In this document: positions 47,801-62,800 of the stretch, in pieces | How the letters are laid out: each line of letters opens with the position of its first letter | Numbering within the stretch: the stretch's first letter is position 1 | NCBI GenBank assembly: GCA_013397935.1 | Contig: VZRN01005622.1 | Span: 879,783 to 943,782 of the forward strand | DNA from: Dasyornis broadbenti | Taxonomy: Eukaryota; Chordata; Aves; Passeriformes; Dasyornithidae | Length of the DNA: 64,000 bases | Direction: 5' to 3' | The notes under the pieces: model-generated | Databases searched by the model: none | What the model was told of the DNA's origin: nothing | What the model saw: the letters and a program-made list of their open reading frames with translations, nothing else | Position numbers and translations under genes: made by a program

Positions 47801-50800
47801 AGAGGTGTCTCTATCTCTGGACATGTGACAAGGGGAGGGGACAAGCAGGAGATCTCAGTCAAGTCAGCCTCACCACACGGCCACAAGATGGCCAATGTGA
47901 TTCTAAAGGGGCAAGAGAAGCATGGGCTTAGCTCAGATATAAGCTGATCATGAGACTGATCTTTCAAATTAACATCCACCAAGCTATGCAATGACATGGC
48001 CTTGGCTCATAAATAAACATCCCTTCCCCAGACCCTCAGAAGAAACAGGGCATTAACATCAAATTGTGCTGGGTCACTTCTGCTCAAAGATTATTTGCTT
48101 TTCTCTCAGTTGTGCTGATAACTACATCCAGGTAGAACATCTGAACTGACTTCATTTCCAAAAAAAAATGTTATGTCCTGAAGCTGATTTCCTACAACTG
48201 GACAGTGATGCAGCAAAGGAATGGCAAAACAGGATATATGGGGAGCAGAAAACATACAAACAGATGGTTGGCTTCTCTTCACCCATCCTGTTCCACAGTG
48301 GCAGGAAATATGCCCTATTTCCGTGAGCTTCTGCCCAACTACTGCTTTGGATTCCCAATGGGAAGAGCTCCCTCTTCAAAACTAAATACTTATTTCACTG
48401 AGAATTCAGAAACTTGTTCTTCAGAGCTCTGTATATTGAGCAAGATGCTCACACGCTGGTTTTGATCATCTCAGCTCTGAGCACTGAAGGGCTCCTGAAG
48501 TTAAAATGATCTCATGTCTGCAGCAGAAGGAAGGAGACAAACACAAACAGGCTGAGCAACCTGCTGTCCACCCATCTTCAAAGCTGCCCTGGAGTTCCTT
48601 GTTCTACTTCCTCTAAATCCTCACTCAGAACAAGAAGAAAGAAGTAGAAGTGTCTGAGGAAGAAGAGGAAGAAGACAGCTATCAACCTACCAAAGCCATT
48701 TCTTTCAAGGTTCACATCCAAAGGATCTCAGCCCACTTGAGCCCAACATACAGGAACTAAGCAATGTCAAATATCATTTGCCTAAGTTTCTTGCTAGCCT
48801 GACTTTTTACTTGTCAAGTAACTATTACATGAGGATGTAACTGCTTACTGATTTGAGCTATTCAATTCTGTTCTGAAACCAGGGAGACTGGTCTTACTTT
48901 AAACCCTTTCAAACAGAGGCTATACAGTACACAAGCAAAATAAACAACATGCACAATACACAATAAAACACTGCAGTTACAGTGGTAATTCAAATTCTGT
49001 GACTGCTATATTCAGTCAAATGCAAGAAGATAGAGAACTTACAAGATTCCTAGATGCTCATCTACTTCACACATACAGCTTCCACACCAACACTCCTCTC
49101 GTGAGACTGACAAAGTAACTAGTCTGTTTTGTGGTCACTGCACACTCCAGTCTTGGCAGAGATCTAGCAGACTGCAGTATTTTTATACAACTCTAAAAAT
49201 GCCCCCTAAAATCACAGTGATGGAGACAAGGCACAAGGAAGGAGGCTCCAATCCATACATCTGCTTGTTCCTTAGAACCAACTGGAAGACCACTGCACAC
49301 CTATCCCAACCTCCCCTCCCAGGTTTGTGCCCCTCCAGCCATTCCTTACTGAGATACGAGTGGCTGCTCCCTCTGGTTGAAAGCTCCAGGAGACAGATGC
49401 TGCACTGCTGATCACTTCTACAGATGTGAATGTGCACGGGAGCTTTGCGTCTGTCCCGTTCTCCACAAACATCTCCTCCGGGGTGTTGACCTCTACTGCT
49501 GATACTTGGACTGCATGGGAAAGGCAAAGACAAGAAAGGAGGAGAACAAGAGACATCAGTGTTGCTTTGAGAATCAGGAAGTTCACATCACACTGCCTAG
49601 AAGGGGAAAAGAGAAGAGGTATCAATAACTCCTACATCATGTGTTTGCACAGACATTGCATTACACCTGCAACCAAACAAGTACAGAGCAGGCCAAGTAT
49701 ATATTCACTTCTCTTTCCTTGTATTATCTGTGACAGGATGTTTTCTACACACAGATGTTTCCTCTACAACACTTTGTGCAAGTCAATTCCATGGTGCAAA
49801 GGATGAGTTTAAAACTCTTTCATACTGGCTGACAGCAGACATTGTAATAATTAAGCCCCATCAGAGGAACTAAGAACCTGGACCAGCTATTACTCAGTTT
49901 CCTCTCTGGCACACATCTTGTTTCCTGTCTCCAGTTTTTCCTAGCTGTAGGTAAAACAAAAGCTCACCTTCAGAAAGCTGAGGTGCAAACTTCTCTTGCT
50001 CCCAGCTATGCCATCTATTCCTGCTCTCTGGCATGCTCCCAGGTCTGCATGTGCAAGGCCTCATGAATAATCACTCAGTTACTGTTCAGAAGCATGAGAG
50101 TAGTTTAATGTTTTTCTACCTTATGCACAGTTAAAACAGCAAGCAGACCACAATCACCCCCAAATTTAAAGTAATTAAGGTTGATATTACGCTTGTACTG
50201 GTAGTTTTCCTACCAAGCAAGTGACAGTCATCATGATTCGGAGAACCTGCTGAAGATACTCTTTATCTGGGACCTTCTGAACTGCCAACACACTATCCCC
50301 ATCCAGATTTAAGCAGATACATCTCCACATTCATTCAAGTTTACATTAAAAAACTAAGCATGATCTTGTGACATCACAAGACAATGTCTGACAGTGTTCA
50401 TGTCACATCCATGTGAAAGCAAAAAGCTTGCAAAGTCAGTGTGGGTGGGTACACATATGACGTGTGTCCTGGTACCTCAAATACAAGTTTTGCTGTTTTA
50501 TTAAACCATGCTTTTCAGCACAGAGATGGTAATAGCAGTCGACTTCTCTTCATATGAATCCATGTTTCTGGGCTCCCAATATCTTAAACCCCCTTGTTAG
50601 AAGAGGAGAACAACCATTCCTGCTTCATCAGTATCTCAGCTGATTTGTTTCTCAGCTTTGAATAAAGTAGTTCAAAGTAGGCAAACCAAACAAAAAGATG
50701 CAAGTCAAAGATGGTTTAAAAAAACAAGAAAGAAAAGAAAAACACACCTATATTGGTCCTTAAATTATGAGGTTTGTGCTTTTAGTCAGTGAGAGCAACC

Positions 50801-53800
50801 AGCTCAGCAGCCTTCGAAAGTTAGACACCAAACATCTGATGGAATGAGCGTGCAAACAGGGGTGGGAGAATCGAGCACATCACTTTAATTACAATAACCA
50901 AACTCAAAAGAAGCTACCATTCATTAATCCTGGTGTTATGAGTCCACACTGTTCACTTCCAAAACCCACTAACTCTTCAGTCCCATCAGGTTATCTCTGA
51001 CCCCTTGGACTCCCCTGTCATCACCGCTCTCATTTCCAAGAGAAAAAGCACCCTCAGTGGGGGTAGGAATAAAGGGTGGTGAATTTCCATCACGAGGTTC
51101 TATCAGAGCTTCCTTTTTCTTCTACATACTCTGACTATGGGCCAAAAAATATTCTTCTGTGAAACAACTACCAAATATTTATTTGGAATATACAAAGACT
51201 TCTTGCAATCAAACTAAATGAACTCAGAGCTGTTGTGCTTTATGTATTTTTTCCAGCTAACGGTGTAGAAAAGAGAAATAAAATAAAATAAAATCCGTTG
51301 TTTAAGTCCAAACCACAGAACAAACCTCCTTTTCAAGCATAAAACAAGAAAGATGCCCTCAGTATTTGTGTAGGAAGAAAAGAGTCTGCACAGACATTGT
51401 CTGCTTGTACATGGTACAGAGAACTCCTTGCCACACACAGGCAGTGGGTAGTACAGATCTGCCTAATCTAAAGAAGTCACTGTTCTAACTCACTAGAACT
51501 GTACTGAGGCAATTAAAAAAAAAAAAAGACTTCTCTGTACTTCTTCCCTAGTCTGGGAAGGAAGGAACTATGTAATCCTGTATAGATATTTCTATCAAGT
51601 TTAATTTTCATCTGTCCTATTGCTGGCTCAATTTCATGTTTTACTTTGCTCATTTTTTCCCCTCTGCTTCTTTCACTGCTTCAAAAATATTTTTCCTGCT
51701 TCTGTTGTCTTACAGCATGAGACAAAGGCCCCTTAAATCATAACCTAACTGTTTGGTAGCGAGGCCAGAACATTTGTCAGTTGTTCACCCTCAGCCCTCT
51801 AATCCCATACTTTTACTGATATAGTGGCTATTCCCACTACCTTGAACTCTTCGGCCTGCTCTGTCATAATAAAATCCACATGGATCATCTCCAGCTCTAG
51901 TTTTTTTCCTCCTCTTTCCACATTTGCCAGGATTACATCCACCTTCCAGCTCTTCCATCTATTTAAATACTTCAGTTGGAGAAAGTTGCATTTTGAGTCA
52001 TATTTCAGTCACACCCACTGCTCTATTCCTCAAGCTTACTCAGCCTAAGTTCTTCTCAAGAGGAAAAAATTATCACAGGGAACTGACAGAGAAGAGTGCT
52101 TTAGAACGGGAAGGCCTGCGAGGTACATAGGGCAAAAATAAACATTTGCTCTCCTCTTATGCATCCTCCTTGATCCCATCATCCTGTCCAACTGTCCGTA
52201 CCCCCAGTATTTCCTTCTGAACATCATCTCTAGCCTTCACCAGCTGCTTTAATTAATCTTTTCAGCAGAAAGATGCTTTTATTTTTCTCACCTACCATCA
52301 AAACAATTGGAAAAAAGCCACACCTGTGCCTCTTCAGCCATTTCTTTTAAATCTCTAGTGTTGTTGGAGCAGTTTTACTCCAATGACATGAACTCTCTCC
52401 AGCTTAATTTTCAGGCCCCAATGCTTCAATGAAAACTCTCCATCGACATCTTCCTCTTCAGATAATCCTCCTACTCTTGAAATAGGACAAGACACTCAAA
52501 TTCTTACTAACTTACTAAACTTACTAATCATTTCTTATTTTCCCCATCATGGATCTTCATTCTTCATCAACTCTCTCTCTATTCTCAGGTCTGTCTTTCC
52601 TTGGTATCTTGCCTCAGAGATCTCATCTGCAAAACAAGTTCAAGTTCCCATCACTGCACTGACTACTCAGATCTGCGTCTCTGCCCAGGATCTGTCTCCT
52701 TATGTTCAAAGAACAGCCTCAGTCTGACATCTTTGACAATGCTAAGTTGTCAGCTCACACTAAATGGGACTAAAGCAGAGCTCATTTCTTTCCCCAGAGC
52801 CCTCCACAACTGCTCTTACCACCACGGACCTGCCATGTGTCTCTCCAACTCAACACCTGTGAAGTACCTCTGACTTTGAACTCTACCCAGAGTCTTTCAG
52901 AGTTTCCAGTCACCTGCTCAGCTGACACCAGTCTAAAACCTCCAGTTTGTACCTTAGCCTTCATTATTGTGATGTCCTTTTTGCTCTGGACAGCTGGACA
53001 GTAACAGACTAGGAAGTACTGCAGCTCCTGGTAACCAAGCTTATCCAAGGGTGACATTAAAAAGAGAGAGACCACCACCATGCAAGATCACTGCTTCCTT
53101 CCAAGAAGTGACTATTGACGATGTAGTGCTTAACACATGCTTGACCAGAGGAAGCATTATTCATTATACAGCATTGCCACCTAATAACCAAATTTATTTA
53201 CTTGATACTGTTTTAACCTCCTTGCTGTGAATGAACAGGACCTTCCTAACTGTGAAAATGCAGCTCTCTCCAAGAGCTCACACAGATCTGAAGATGCAGA
53301 GCTCCTTGGTTTCCTTGTAAACCACCACCATATCTGCCAGGGTACACAAAACCAGTGACAAAGCTTTCACATAATACAGCCCTGTCCCAACTCACAACCC
53401 CCAGGCACTGTGCCATCACTGGGGCTCTTCAGAGTGGCAACCATACACTGCTCTGAACCACCTTGGTGGAAGAAGCCTTTACAGTTACCAAGCAGCAAAC
53501 TATGGAAAGATAAGGTCATTCAGAACGATAGCAGACAAGCATTCCTAAGAGTTTGCATCTAGTTAGTTAACCAAAGTGTGGTTAAACATTAGCTTCCAGT
53601 GATGTTAAGGGCAACCAAGCTTAGTGTTTACACCACAGTTACATGAAAGATTGCAGCATTGCACTATTAAATGGATTTAACTGATATCTTTGAAATGCAG
53701 TACAAAACTTTGATCAAAAATCTCTTAGAGAAGATGCCCAGTTGCTGTCTCCAGCACACTGATGGGAATTCTCCTGGTAGGTGTCCTCTCCAGGACATCT

Positions 53801-56800
53801 CTCCCCAGCTCAGCTGAGTCTGGCTAAGTCACACGTGCTGGCACCTTGACCTGCACAGGAGACACAGCCTCCATGACCTTACAGCTCAAAGCCTGGATCC
53901 TTCCCCTTGTCCACTGCTATGACTGCTTACATTCAGAGTTTGATTAAACACAAAGATATCCACATTATGGTCCATGTCCTTCCAGAAACAATGCACAAGG
54001 TCATGAGCTGACACAACAGGGTTATACAGGGTTAGAGACATTCACCCAGGCATGGCACAGTACTTTAAGTAACACCAAGCATCCATCTCTGTTTCAGCAT
54101 GAAGAGACTCTTGTCCCCAGCCACATTCCAGCACTGGCCTCATCCAAAGCTTTTCAAATCCACACTGCAGCACCTCCTCCTAAATGCTGCCCCTCAGGCT
54201 TGGGAGGATCTGCTCAAAACCTGCAAAATCTTTTCACTTCCTTTGAGCCCTCCAGAGCATTTGGTAACTGCATCTGTATATATCCAGAAGTGCCTAAGCT
54301 GCCAATGCTTGGAGATCAATGCCTTTTAAAACTGAAATCATCTTTTCCTATTTTTACTTGTATTCTCTGATTGCTTACTTGCTTCATAGTGATTAAAAAA
54401 GTATTTTGGGCAAGAATTGTTTTTATCCTACATTTTTAATGTAGAAATATGGTTGACCATTTGGTTTGGTAGCATATAACACGGAAATCCTTCTGTGTAT
54501 CAAAGTTTTACACTAACCAACACATAGCTGATTAAAATTTCTTTGTAGATCACTGTTTCTACTGAGATCTTGGATCCAATGAAAAAATTCTATTAATTTA
54601 AGGCTGTGAACACACCAAAATAAACTCAATTCCCCTGGATTCAACTCAACTTGATCACTAGGAGACCTAGCAAACCAAGAATGCAAACAGCTAACACTGT
54701 AATCACAGGCATCTGATTTCCAACAGCACAAACACAGCCCACATGGAAACTTTCATCAGATTGCTAAATACTAGATGCTTATGGCAGCTACAGTTCCCAT
54801 CCTACACCAGGAAGTGTTACACTTCCCTCCTCTTGAAATGGCTAATCACCAGTTAATTAATTAATACAAGCAACTCGCTTTGCTTATTTTAAAGACACCT
54901 GCTAGTACAGCCATGTATACAATTTATGAATGAAGTCTCTTATGGATGAAAGGTCTTGACAAAATGACAGAAAATTCCATGTTTTGGTGTATTCACTTTG
55001 GTCTCTCAAGTAGCCCAAAAGCTTCATCAGAAAGGAGGATGTGTTTTTTTCTAATGACTAAGGGTCATAAGTCACAAAAACAATATACACTTGAGAATTG
55101 GTGCTTTCATTAAGAAATATTCTTACTCAATGTCAAGTGTCTTGTGAAACATCTGTTGACAGCATTCTCAACTACAGTTGCATGGCATTTAGTTCTTTCT
55201 CCCACAAAGCAGTTTCCCTGTACAACCAACATGAAACAATAGCAGCCAGACCCCTACAAAATATCTCAGAAAATCAGAACAAAGTTATAGTCCCAGCTGC
55301 AACTACAGGCACTTCTGTCCCCACAGACCATTTCTTCACTGTGGATAAAACACCTGGTAGAGAAACCTTAGCTCTCCTGCCTTAATAGACAACAGACATG
55401 CCAAAATCATTCCTCTAAAACTCCACAAGACCTGCTAAAGAATCCAGATGCTGGATAGAATTTCCACAAATGGAAATTCCACAAAGAATTTGTTCACATC
55501 ATTTAGCCTTAACACAGAAGCAGAATCCATGCCAGCAATTCCACCCTGGAGCAAACCATGGTGTACTTCATAAGGACAACAACACACAAGGATTAAGGAG
55601 CCTATTAAGGAGCCACATGTGTCCAGCCCCTGCTCATGGAAACTGTCCCTGCAGCCCCCCTGCCACCATGACCTGGGTGTCTACACTCCATACATTTACG
55701 TAGGACACAAAGTAACATCAGCTGGAGAAATGATGACTAGGCAGAGTCATATCAACCAATCTTGGCATCTAAATTTCAAAGCAACAAAAACTAAATCCCA
55801 TTGCCAGAAAAGAAGACAGAAAAGTATAATTTCAAATGCCAATTCACCAGAGCAGCTTTTAGCTACTGCCACAGCATCTCCCCAGCTTGCCAATCTTGTC
55901 AAGTAACTCAGGCTGCTGGAGGAAAGAGAGCTTCCTGTCTCCAGTAACACAGCCGGTGCTGCAGCACCCTACAGCTCCAGGAATCAGAAAACACAGCTGT
56001 GACACCCAGCCCATGAACACCTACCATCTCCTGTCGCCTTGCTGCTGGAAACCTTCATCCCCCAAGCAGAGACAAGCTCAGAAAAGCATCTGCTAACACA
56101 ACATTCACTTTCTCCTGGCCTCTTTGCACATTCAGCTAAGCTCTGCCTGACTCAACAATGAGGGAAAAAATAGCATCTCATCACCCCAAGTGAAAGGAGA
56201 GTAGTTTCATCGAGAAGTCTTAAGCAGGCTGTGGCTAAGCTGTCAAAGCAGACGATAACATCCATGTATCTCAGTCCTGCACATCTCTGTGCACCTACTT
56301 TGACAGAACTTAAAAGACAATTCCTCAGAGTCACCAAACTTTGGTACCACCTTCTCCTCCCACACTGCAGAATCAGTTTTTGGAGTGTTCTCCTCCATAT
56401 GATGCAGAGCTGCTCATTGTTCTGCCAAGGAGGAGCAGAAGAACCTACACTGAGATTTACTTTCAAAGCCCATGCTTTAACCGGAAATGAAGAACAAGCA
56501 TGAGAAACAGCAAAGGATGCCTGAGGTCCCTTGCCAGGCAGGCCACAGATTTCGTGTTCCAGCCTGAGGAAATAATTTCCCTGCTGTATCACTCTCTCAA
56601 CTCTCTCATCTCATAAAACAGAGATGCTTGTAAAGGTCCTGAGAACCATGAGCAAGTAAGTATTGCAGTTGCACAGCTTCATGTTCCTATTACAGGATCA
56701 GTCATATGTCAGGTTTGGGCAGATACTTAATCTTGAGGCAAGTAACTTCTGGTTACTTCTAGTACTTCTTCCTGGGGATCACAAACCAATACTTCCCCGC

Positions 56801-59800
56801 CTATGCTGCAGGCTGGGATACCAAACAGCAGCTCAGGTACTTTTCAAACCACACATCACATTTTTCTGTTCAAGAGCCCTGAAGTGGTTTTCCTTCCATG
56901 CCCAAGTAAGTTTACAAGTGTTGAAGTCCAAGTTAACAGTTCTTATTGACAAAGCCAAACCAAAAGAGTGGAGAATCCAAAGGGACAAGTTAAGTAAAGC
57001 TGTTCAAAGTGCAAAGGGTAACTGGAACAGCTGATGGCAGCCATTCCTACTCCTAATCTTGCAGCACTAACAGAGCCACTAATAAACACACCACATTGTT
57101 TTCTGGGCACAAGGAAAGATTCCAGAATATGGGAACTAAGATTATAGAAAGGCAGAAAAGACAGAAAATTCTCCTTGAAATACACCAGTTTTTTCCCCAC
57201 AAATAAGGAATGAAGCTTGCTTAACTAAAGATCTGAGAGAAGCTGGGTAGACATGCTCACCACATGGCAGAGAGAATAAAAAAAGCATCCCACCATCACA
57301 AGCATTTCCTAAAATTGCTATAGCAATCCACTAAAACTGTCACAACTACTAAGGAAATGAGAGTATTAAGGATCAGAAGTTGTAGACAAAAAAGTCACAA
57401 CCAAACAACAGCAAAGCCCAAATCTCACAGAGTGGACAGTAGAGATTGACATATTGCTGGCTTGAACAAAAGCTTCCCTCCAGGCTTTTTTCTTTTTTTG
57501 GTTATCAATACTATCTCAAGTGAGACTATGTTAAAAATACCGGTCATGTTGCCAACTGTTGATGGCATGCAGCATCTTTTTGACAAAATCTATCATTAGC
57601 AGCATGGGAACTTTCAATTTCCAAAACAAACTAGGCAGCAGAATTTAGGATGAGGATACACGAATTTCACGAAGAGATACAGTGCAAAGCCTACATATCA
57701 GACCTAAGAAGCTGCCTTTTTCCTGAAGTTTTTACAGTAATCAATTCACAAAACCGCAACCAACTCAGTGACAACGTAGCTATATACACCAAGAAACATT
57801 GCACAAGCTGCACTTTGAACCATCCAAGGTATTAGTAGCATTCCAGGAACAGTCACTCCCACCTGTCATCATACCTGAACCAGAATCATGTCCATCTCTT
57901 ATGAAATACTGGTATTTCCACCAGCCTGAAAAGTGAGCACAGGATTTCTTCCTGTGTACAGAGTGACTTGATTAAAACCTGTTAAATAAAATCCCACCAC
58001 TTAACTGAGCAAGGAGATAGATGAAGTTAAGTCATCCAAGTGATTACCCTCCTCAGCTAACAGGGTATCCATGCAGCCAATCTGTTCTGGTGTGACTAGA
58101 GACTCACTTCAGCAGTTCAAGCAAATCCAAAGCCCTTGGAGGGCCAGATTCCTTACTGACCCACAGACTGCTGAATGCCTGCAGCCAGCTCTGGCACTTC
58201 TCTTGCACCAAACTCACACTTGCTACGTGAATTGCTGAGCAAACTCGTAACGAGCTATAACCTGCAGCAGCACAACCACAAAACCAAAAGGAAAAGCCCA
58301 TGCTAAATATTTCAAAGCATTGTTTCACAAGAATTTGTCAGTGATGGTGCCAATTTAAATAGCTCACATGCACACCCAGAACTAGATGAATCTGATCAGG
58401 AACTAATCTGTGTTCAAAACAGCCCTTTCACCATTGTTTTCTTTCAGACCAGACCAACACCCTAGCCCAGTCCTCTATGTACTGTTTTGTTCAACTGAGG
58501 AGGGTTAGGAAACACCAAGGAGGAGCTGATTCAGCTGGTTCTTCTCAGGAATGCTTCTCTTCCGTGAAGTATTTATGGCCTCCCTTGTAGCACACTCTAC
58601 ATCACTTTCCAAGTTTACACATGTGGTCATTTCTAGAGCTATCCCTTGGATTGGAGCAGCATCTTCATCCATGGCTGACTCTGTCAGCAGCAGGGTAAGA
58701 AACCATGCAGCCATCATCTCATCATTTTCCACACTGAAAGCATCAGCAAGATCCTGCAAGACATCTTGATGTGAAAACTTCAAGACATAGAAACCAGATT
58801 TCAGAACTCCTGCTGCACATACAGCTTTATGGAATTTATTACCAAGGGGGAGTCCTGTTCACCATCTTTCACTTGCACATATTACACAAACAAGTTACTG
58901 AATAACAGGTGGCTTGCAGCCAACTCTAAACGCCTCCAGCACAGGCCATTTCACCCACCCGGAGATGACCTGCCCTGATTTACCTCCATCTCATGAAGTG
59001 AAAGTGCCACCAGCCACCACTGACAACAGCTACACTGCCCAGAGCTTAACCTTCCCTTAAGGATCAGAATCTGAGTCTGATTTTAACACTGAAGGCAGGG
59101 TATAACCAATGTTTGAAGGCAAGCTCCCTTCATGCCCCTTAACACCATGTGTGTAAAGCATCTGTAAATGTACCACAAAGCATCTTTTTCTGCAGGGTTG
59201 GAGGAAAGCAAGTTCAGAAGAACAATCACAGCCTTCCTGTTTTCCTTATGCACTTTAAGCCAAAACCTAGCAGCAGCATAGGGTGGAAAGTGCCAACTCA
59301 ACAGACACATAAAAATGCAGGAGCTGAAAGGCACAGCAGCCAAAGGGCGCAATATTCAAGGACGGTGGGCAAACACCAGCAGGGAGCTCAGCCCTACACA
59401 GCCCCTTAGACACTCCCCTCAGTGCAATCAGGGAGTGAACTTGAAGTGTAAAAGTGAGAAAACTCGTGGGTTGAGAAACAGACAGGTTAATAAGGAAAGC
59501 ACAAGCCATTATCCTCTGCTTCCATTAGCAGGCCATCCCCAGGAAAATAGGACTCTGTCAGGCGTAACAGTGACTTGGAAGACAAATGCTGTAACTTCAA
59601 ATAGTCCCCCTTCCTCCTTCTTTTCCCAGCTTTTATTGCTGACCATTATTTCTGTGGTGCCCTCCCAACTCCTCATGCACTCCCAGCCCACCTGCTGTCG
59701 GGGAGGGCTGACAAACAAAAAAGGCTTTGGAGCTGTAAAAGCCAATGCAAAACAAGTACAAATGCAAAACACTGGTATTAAGGTTATTTTCACCACAAAC

Positions 59801-62800
59801 CCAAAACTTAGCCCCAAACAAACAAGGGAAATTAACTCTGTCCCACCCAAAACAACTACCAATAGCATTTTTATATGAAGTAAATGTAACTAAAAAAAAA
59901 AAAAAAAAAAAAGGCTTATGCAGGACAAGTTACAAAATGGCCCTTTAAAGACAAAAGAGATTGGGAGGAAAAACTGTCTTTCAACCTGTTCAGCAAAAAA
60001 TACTGATGTTAACCCTGCCTTAAGATGCATTGCCACATCTTCTGTGCTGTGGGTACGCTTACTGCTAAGCCCTAATCTGAGTAAACACTTGCTTTTCCAC
60101 ATGACTGCTGTTTTGAGATAACAGTGAATCACTGCAGTTAGTTCCCCAACTCTCTTTGCTAGCAGCAAAGCCAGTTCAGAACTTCTTGTCCTCTGCTGGC
60201 ACAGCCTTCTCTTTCACAAGACATTCACATCCTCTCCACCTTTTGTGGGGTTGCAGAGTAATGAAGATAAACAAACCACACACAACAAAAAAAAAGGATA
60301 TATGCCATAAGGATGTAAATGTTCTCACACCCACAGCTTCCAGCTTTCTGATGTATTCCTAGGATATCCTAAGTTAGCATTCAATAGTTTAAAAAAATGG
60401 TTTTTTGGCATACAAGGCTGTTAATTTTGTTAATTACATGCAGGCAGTAGAAAGAGCCACGTATGCCAGACATGATCAAACCACATCACATCACCCTTGG
60501 AGAACTCCCACTATGGGTGCTAATAATAAGCTTTGGATAGATAACCTAATGATGATCTACACGGCACTTCTCCAGAAAAATAGTAATTCTTTAGAAACTA
60601 CTCAGATTAAAATCTTTCAAGACAAACAGTACAAGATATCTGCTTTGTAACACTAGGTTTCCTTTTTTTGTTCTTCCATCTCAACTCTGTATTGGACTCA
60701 GGACATTCACCACCAGTCAGGATAAGGTGAGCCCACAGACAGGCAGCAGAATTGCTGCTTAATGCAATCAATTTTAATTCAGATAATAAGCAACACAGTC
60801 ACGCATGCTATTACTTACACAGAGGCTGAGACTGTTGGATGGCTGGGGCCAAGAAGCAACTGGCCATTTTACCTCATTTTATCTCCAAAACATTAAGGGA
60901 CAGACTTTTCAACATATTCAAGAAATTCTTGCTGCTGTTGCTGCTGCAAGTGAGGTGAGCTGACCAGTAGTCCCACCCTCAACCTAACTGGCAGAGAGGA
61001 ATTTATCCAGCTTTTCCCTCTGCAGAACCTGCAAGGAAGTTTTCCTACCTACAGCATCAGCAGGCTGAGCTTAAAAGGACTAACAGCTTCTGACGGGATG
61101 AATACAGAAATTCTGACTAAACCTGGCACAAGAACGAAGTGAGCATTGCAACCCTGACGTACACTGTTATTTTCAGGAAACATTTCAAGCAGCAACTGAA
61201 ATGTGCTGGTGAGCTCAAAGCAGTAACAGGCACTTGAGCTATTCAACATCTCAATACTCTGCTTGTTACTGACCCATCTGTATGTGCCCACGTGCACTTG
61301 TATGAGTCTGTATAAAAGAGGTAGTGGGAGAAAATAAATTTTAAAAAAGATCAGGCTCTGTTGGTATCAAAAAGAGTAATTAAAAAAAAAATCATCATTC
61401 TTTCCAATAACATTTAGGTATTTTTTGAGACTTTCAGGAATAATCAGGCACCACCCACACATCAAACAGAGACAGGATACCACTTTAAGTGATACTAACA
61501 AATGCACAATTGCAAAATAATCCTTGATACTCTTGGCTGGTTGTTTCAGGCTCACTCATGCATTGAAGAGATTATACCTAGATTAACTACTTACGCTACA
61601 AAATGTCCACAGAATCACATACAGCACATTTGACAATGATCCTTCATTCTTACAAGCAAATGAAGCAACTGGGTTTTCAGATGACTGAGCAGAAAGAAGC
61701 AAGATGAACTCCTAACCCACACATGCAGAGGCACACAAGAAAATAAGCCTGGAACTGTGTTATCTGTGCCTAGCTGTGAAGCAACCGGGCTTGGCAGAGC
61801 AGGCTGTGGTGTTTAATGCGGCCTGCACAGCACCCTAAGCAACATTTCTGTCTGACTGCAGGTTATTGGCCACAGGAAAAGACCTGCCACGGAGCATATG
61901 AAGCGGCAGCAGAGGAGGCACGAGGCACGGCAGCCACGTGTGCAGCACATCACCCAGCCACACGTCACATCTGAGCCAGGGAGCAGCTCTGTAGCTGCTC
62001 GAAACACCACTCCTGCCCTTGCACTAAAGGGTCTGGCAGGTTTTGATTTCTGAACCTCCTACCAGGTGAAAATTCAGCGTGAGGAAAGGGAATGGGAAAA
62101 GAGCCCTTGAAAAAAACATCAGGAACCAAAACAACACAGGCAAGCAGAAAGGCACAGCACTGATTACCCAGGACTCCTTAACACCACAAACTCTGGGCAA
62201 GGTCATCTTTTCCATTCCCATCACCAAACTCCTTTGGGTATGCAAAAGAGGTGAAGAGTCCGCACTCTGACCACTTATTCCCATGCAGAGATGTAAATCT
62301 TGCTTTTCACAGCAGACAGGAGGATTAAGGACGTGCCGTATAAGCAAGGCGAGAAGAAGCCAACACGAGAATAAATTCAGACCTTCTACAATGATCTACT
62401 ACTCCCACCTACCCACAGCATTACTGTAGCTGTACCTTTTGTTGAGGCCAAGGGAAAGATGCTTCCTTCTTCTCTTTCTCCATATGTGTTTTCAAAGATC
62501 TCAGTTTTACTGTAGTCTATGCATATTTCATATCTACCTACTTAATTCTAAACACCAAGGCTGTCTCTGAAGGCATACAGCAAGCCTTAGTAATCTCTGC
62601 TTAACTTATTGCAAAATGCAGTCATCTTAAATAAATGCAAACAATGCTCTTTGAAAATAGATTTAGGAATAGGAACAATAACAGGAATTAGGTATTAGGA
62701 GGAAGTTCTTTGCTGTAAGGGTAGGGAGGCACTGGAACAGGTTGACCAGGGAAGCTGTGGATGCTACATCTCTGGAAGTGTTCAAGGTCAGGTTGGATGG

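Noticed and set aside
59315..59878. 187-codon plus-strand open frame
   Set aside because: No domain, no splice or promoter context, Lys/Gln/Asn-rich from A-rich sequence, and an equally open antisense frame; judged chance.
59892..59912. Poly(A) run as the tail of a processed pseudogene
   Set aside because: No recognisable gene body upstream and no target-site duplication seen.
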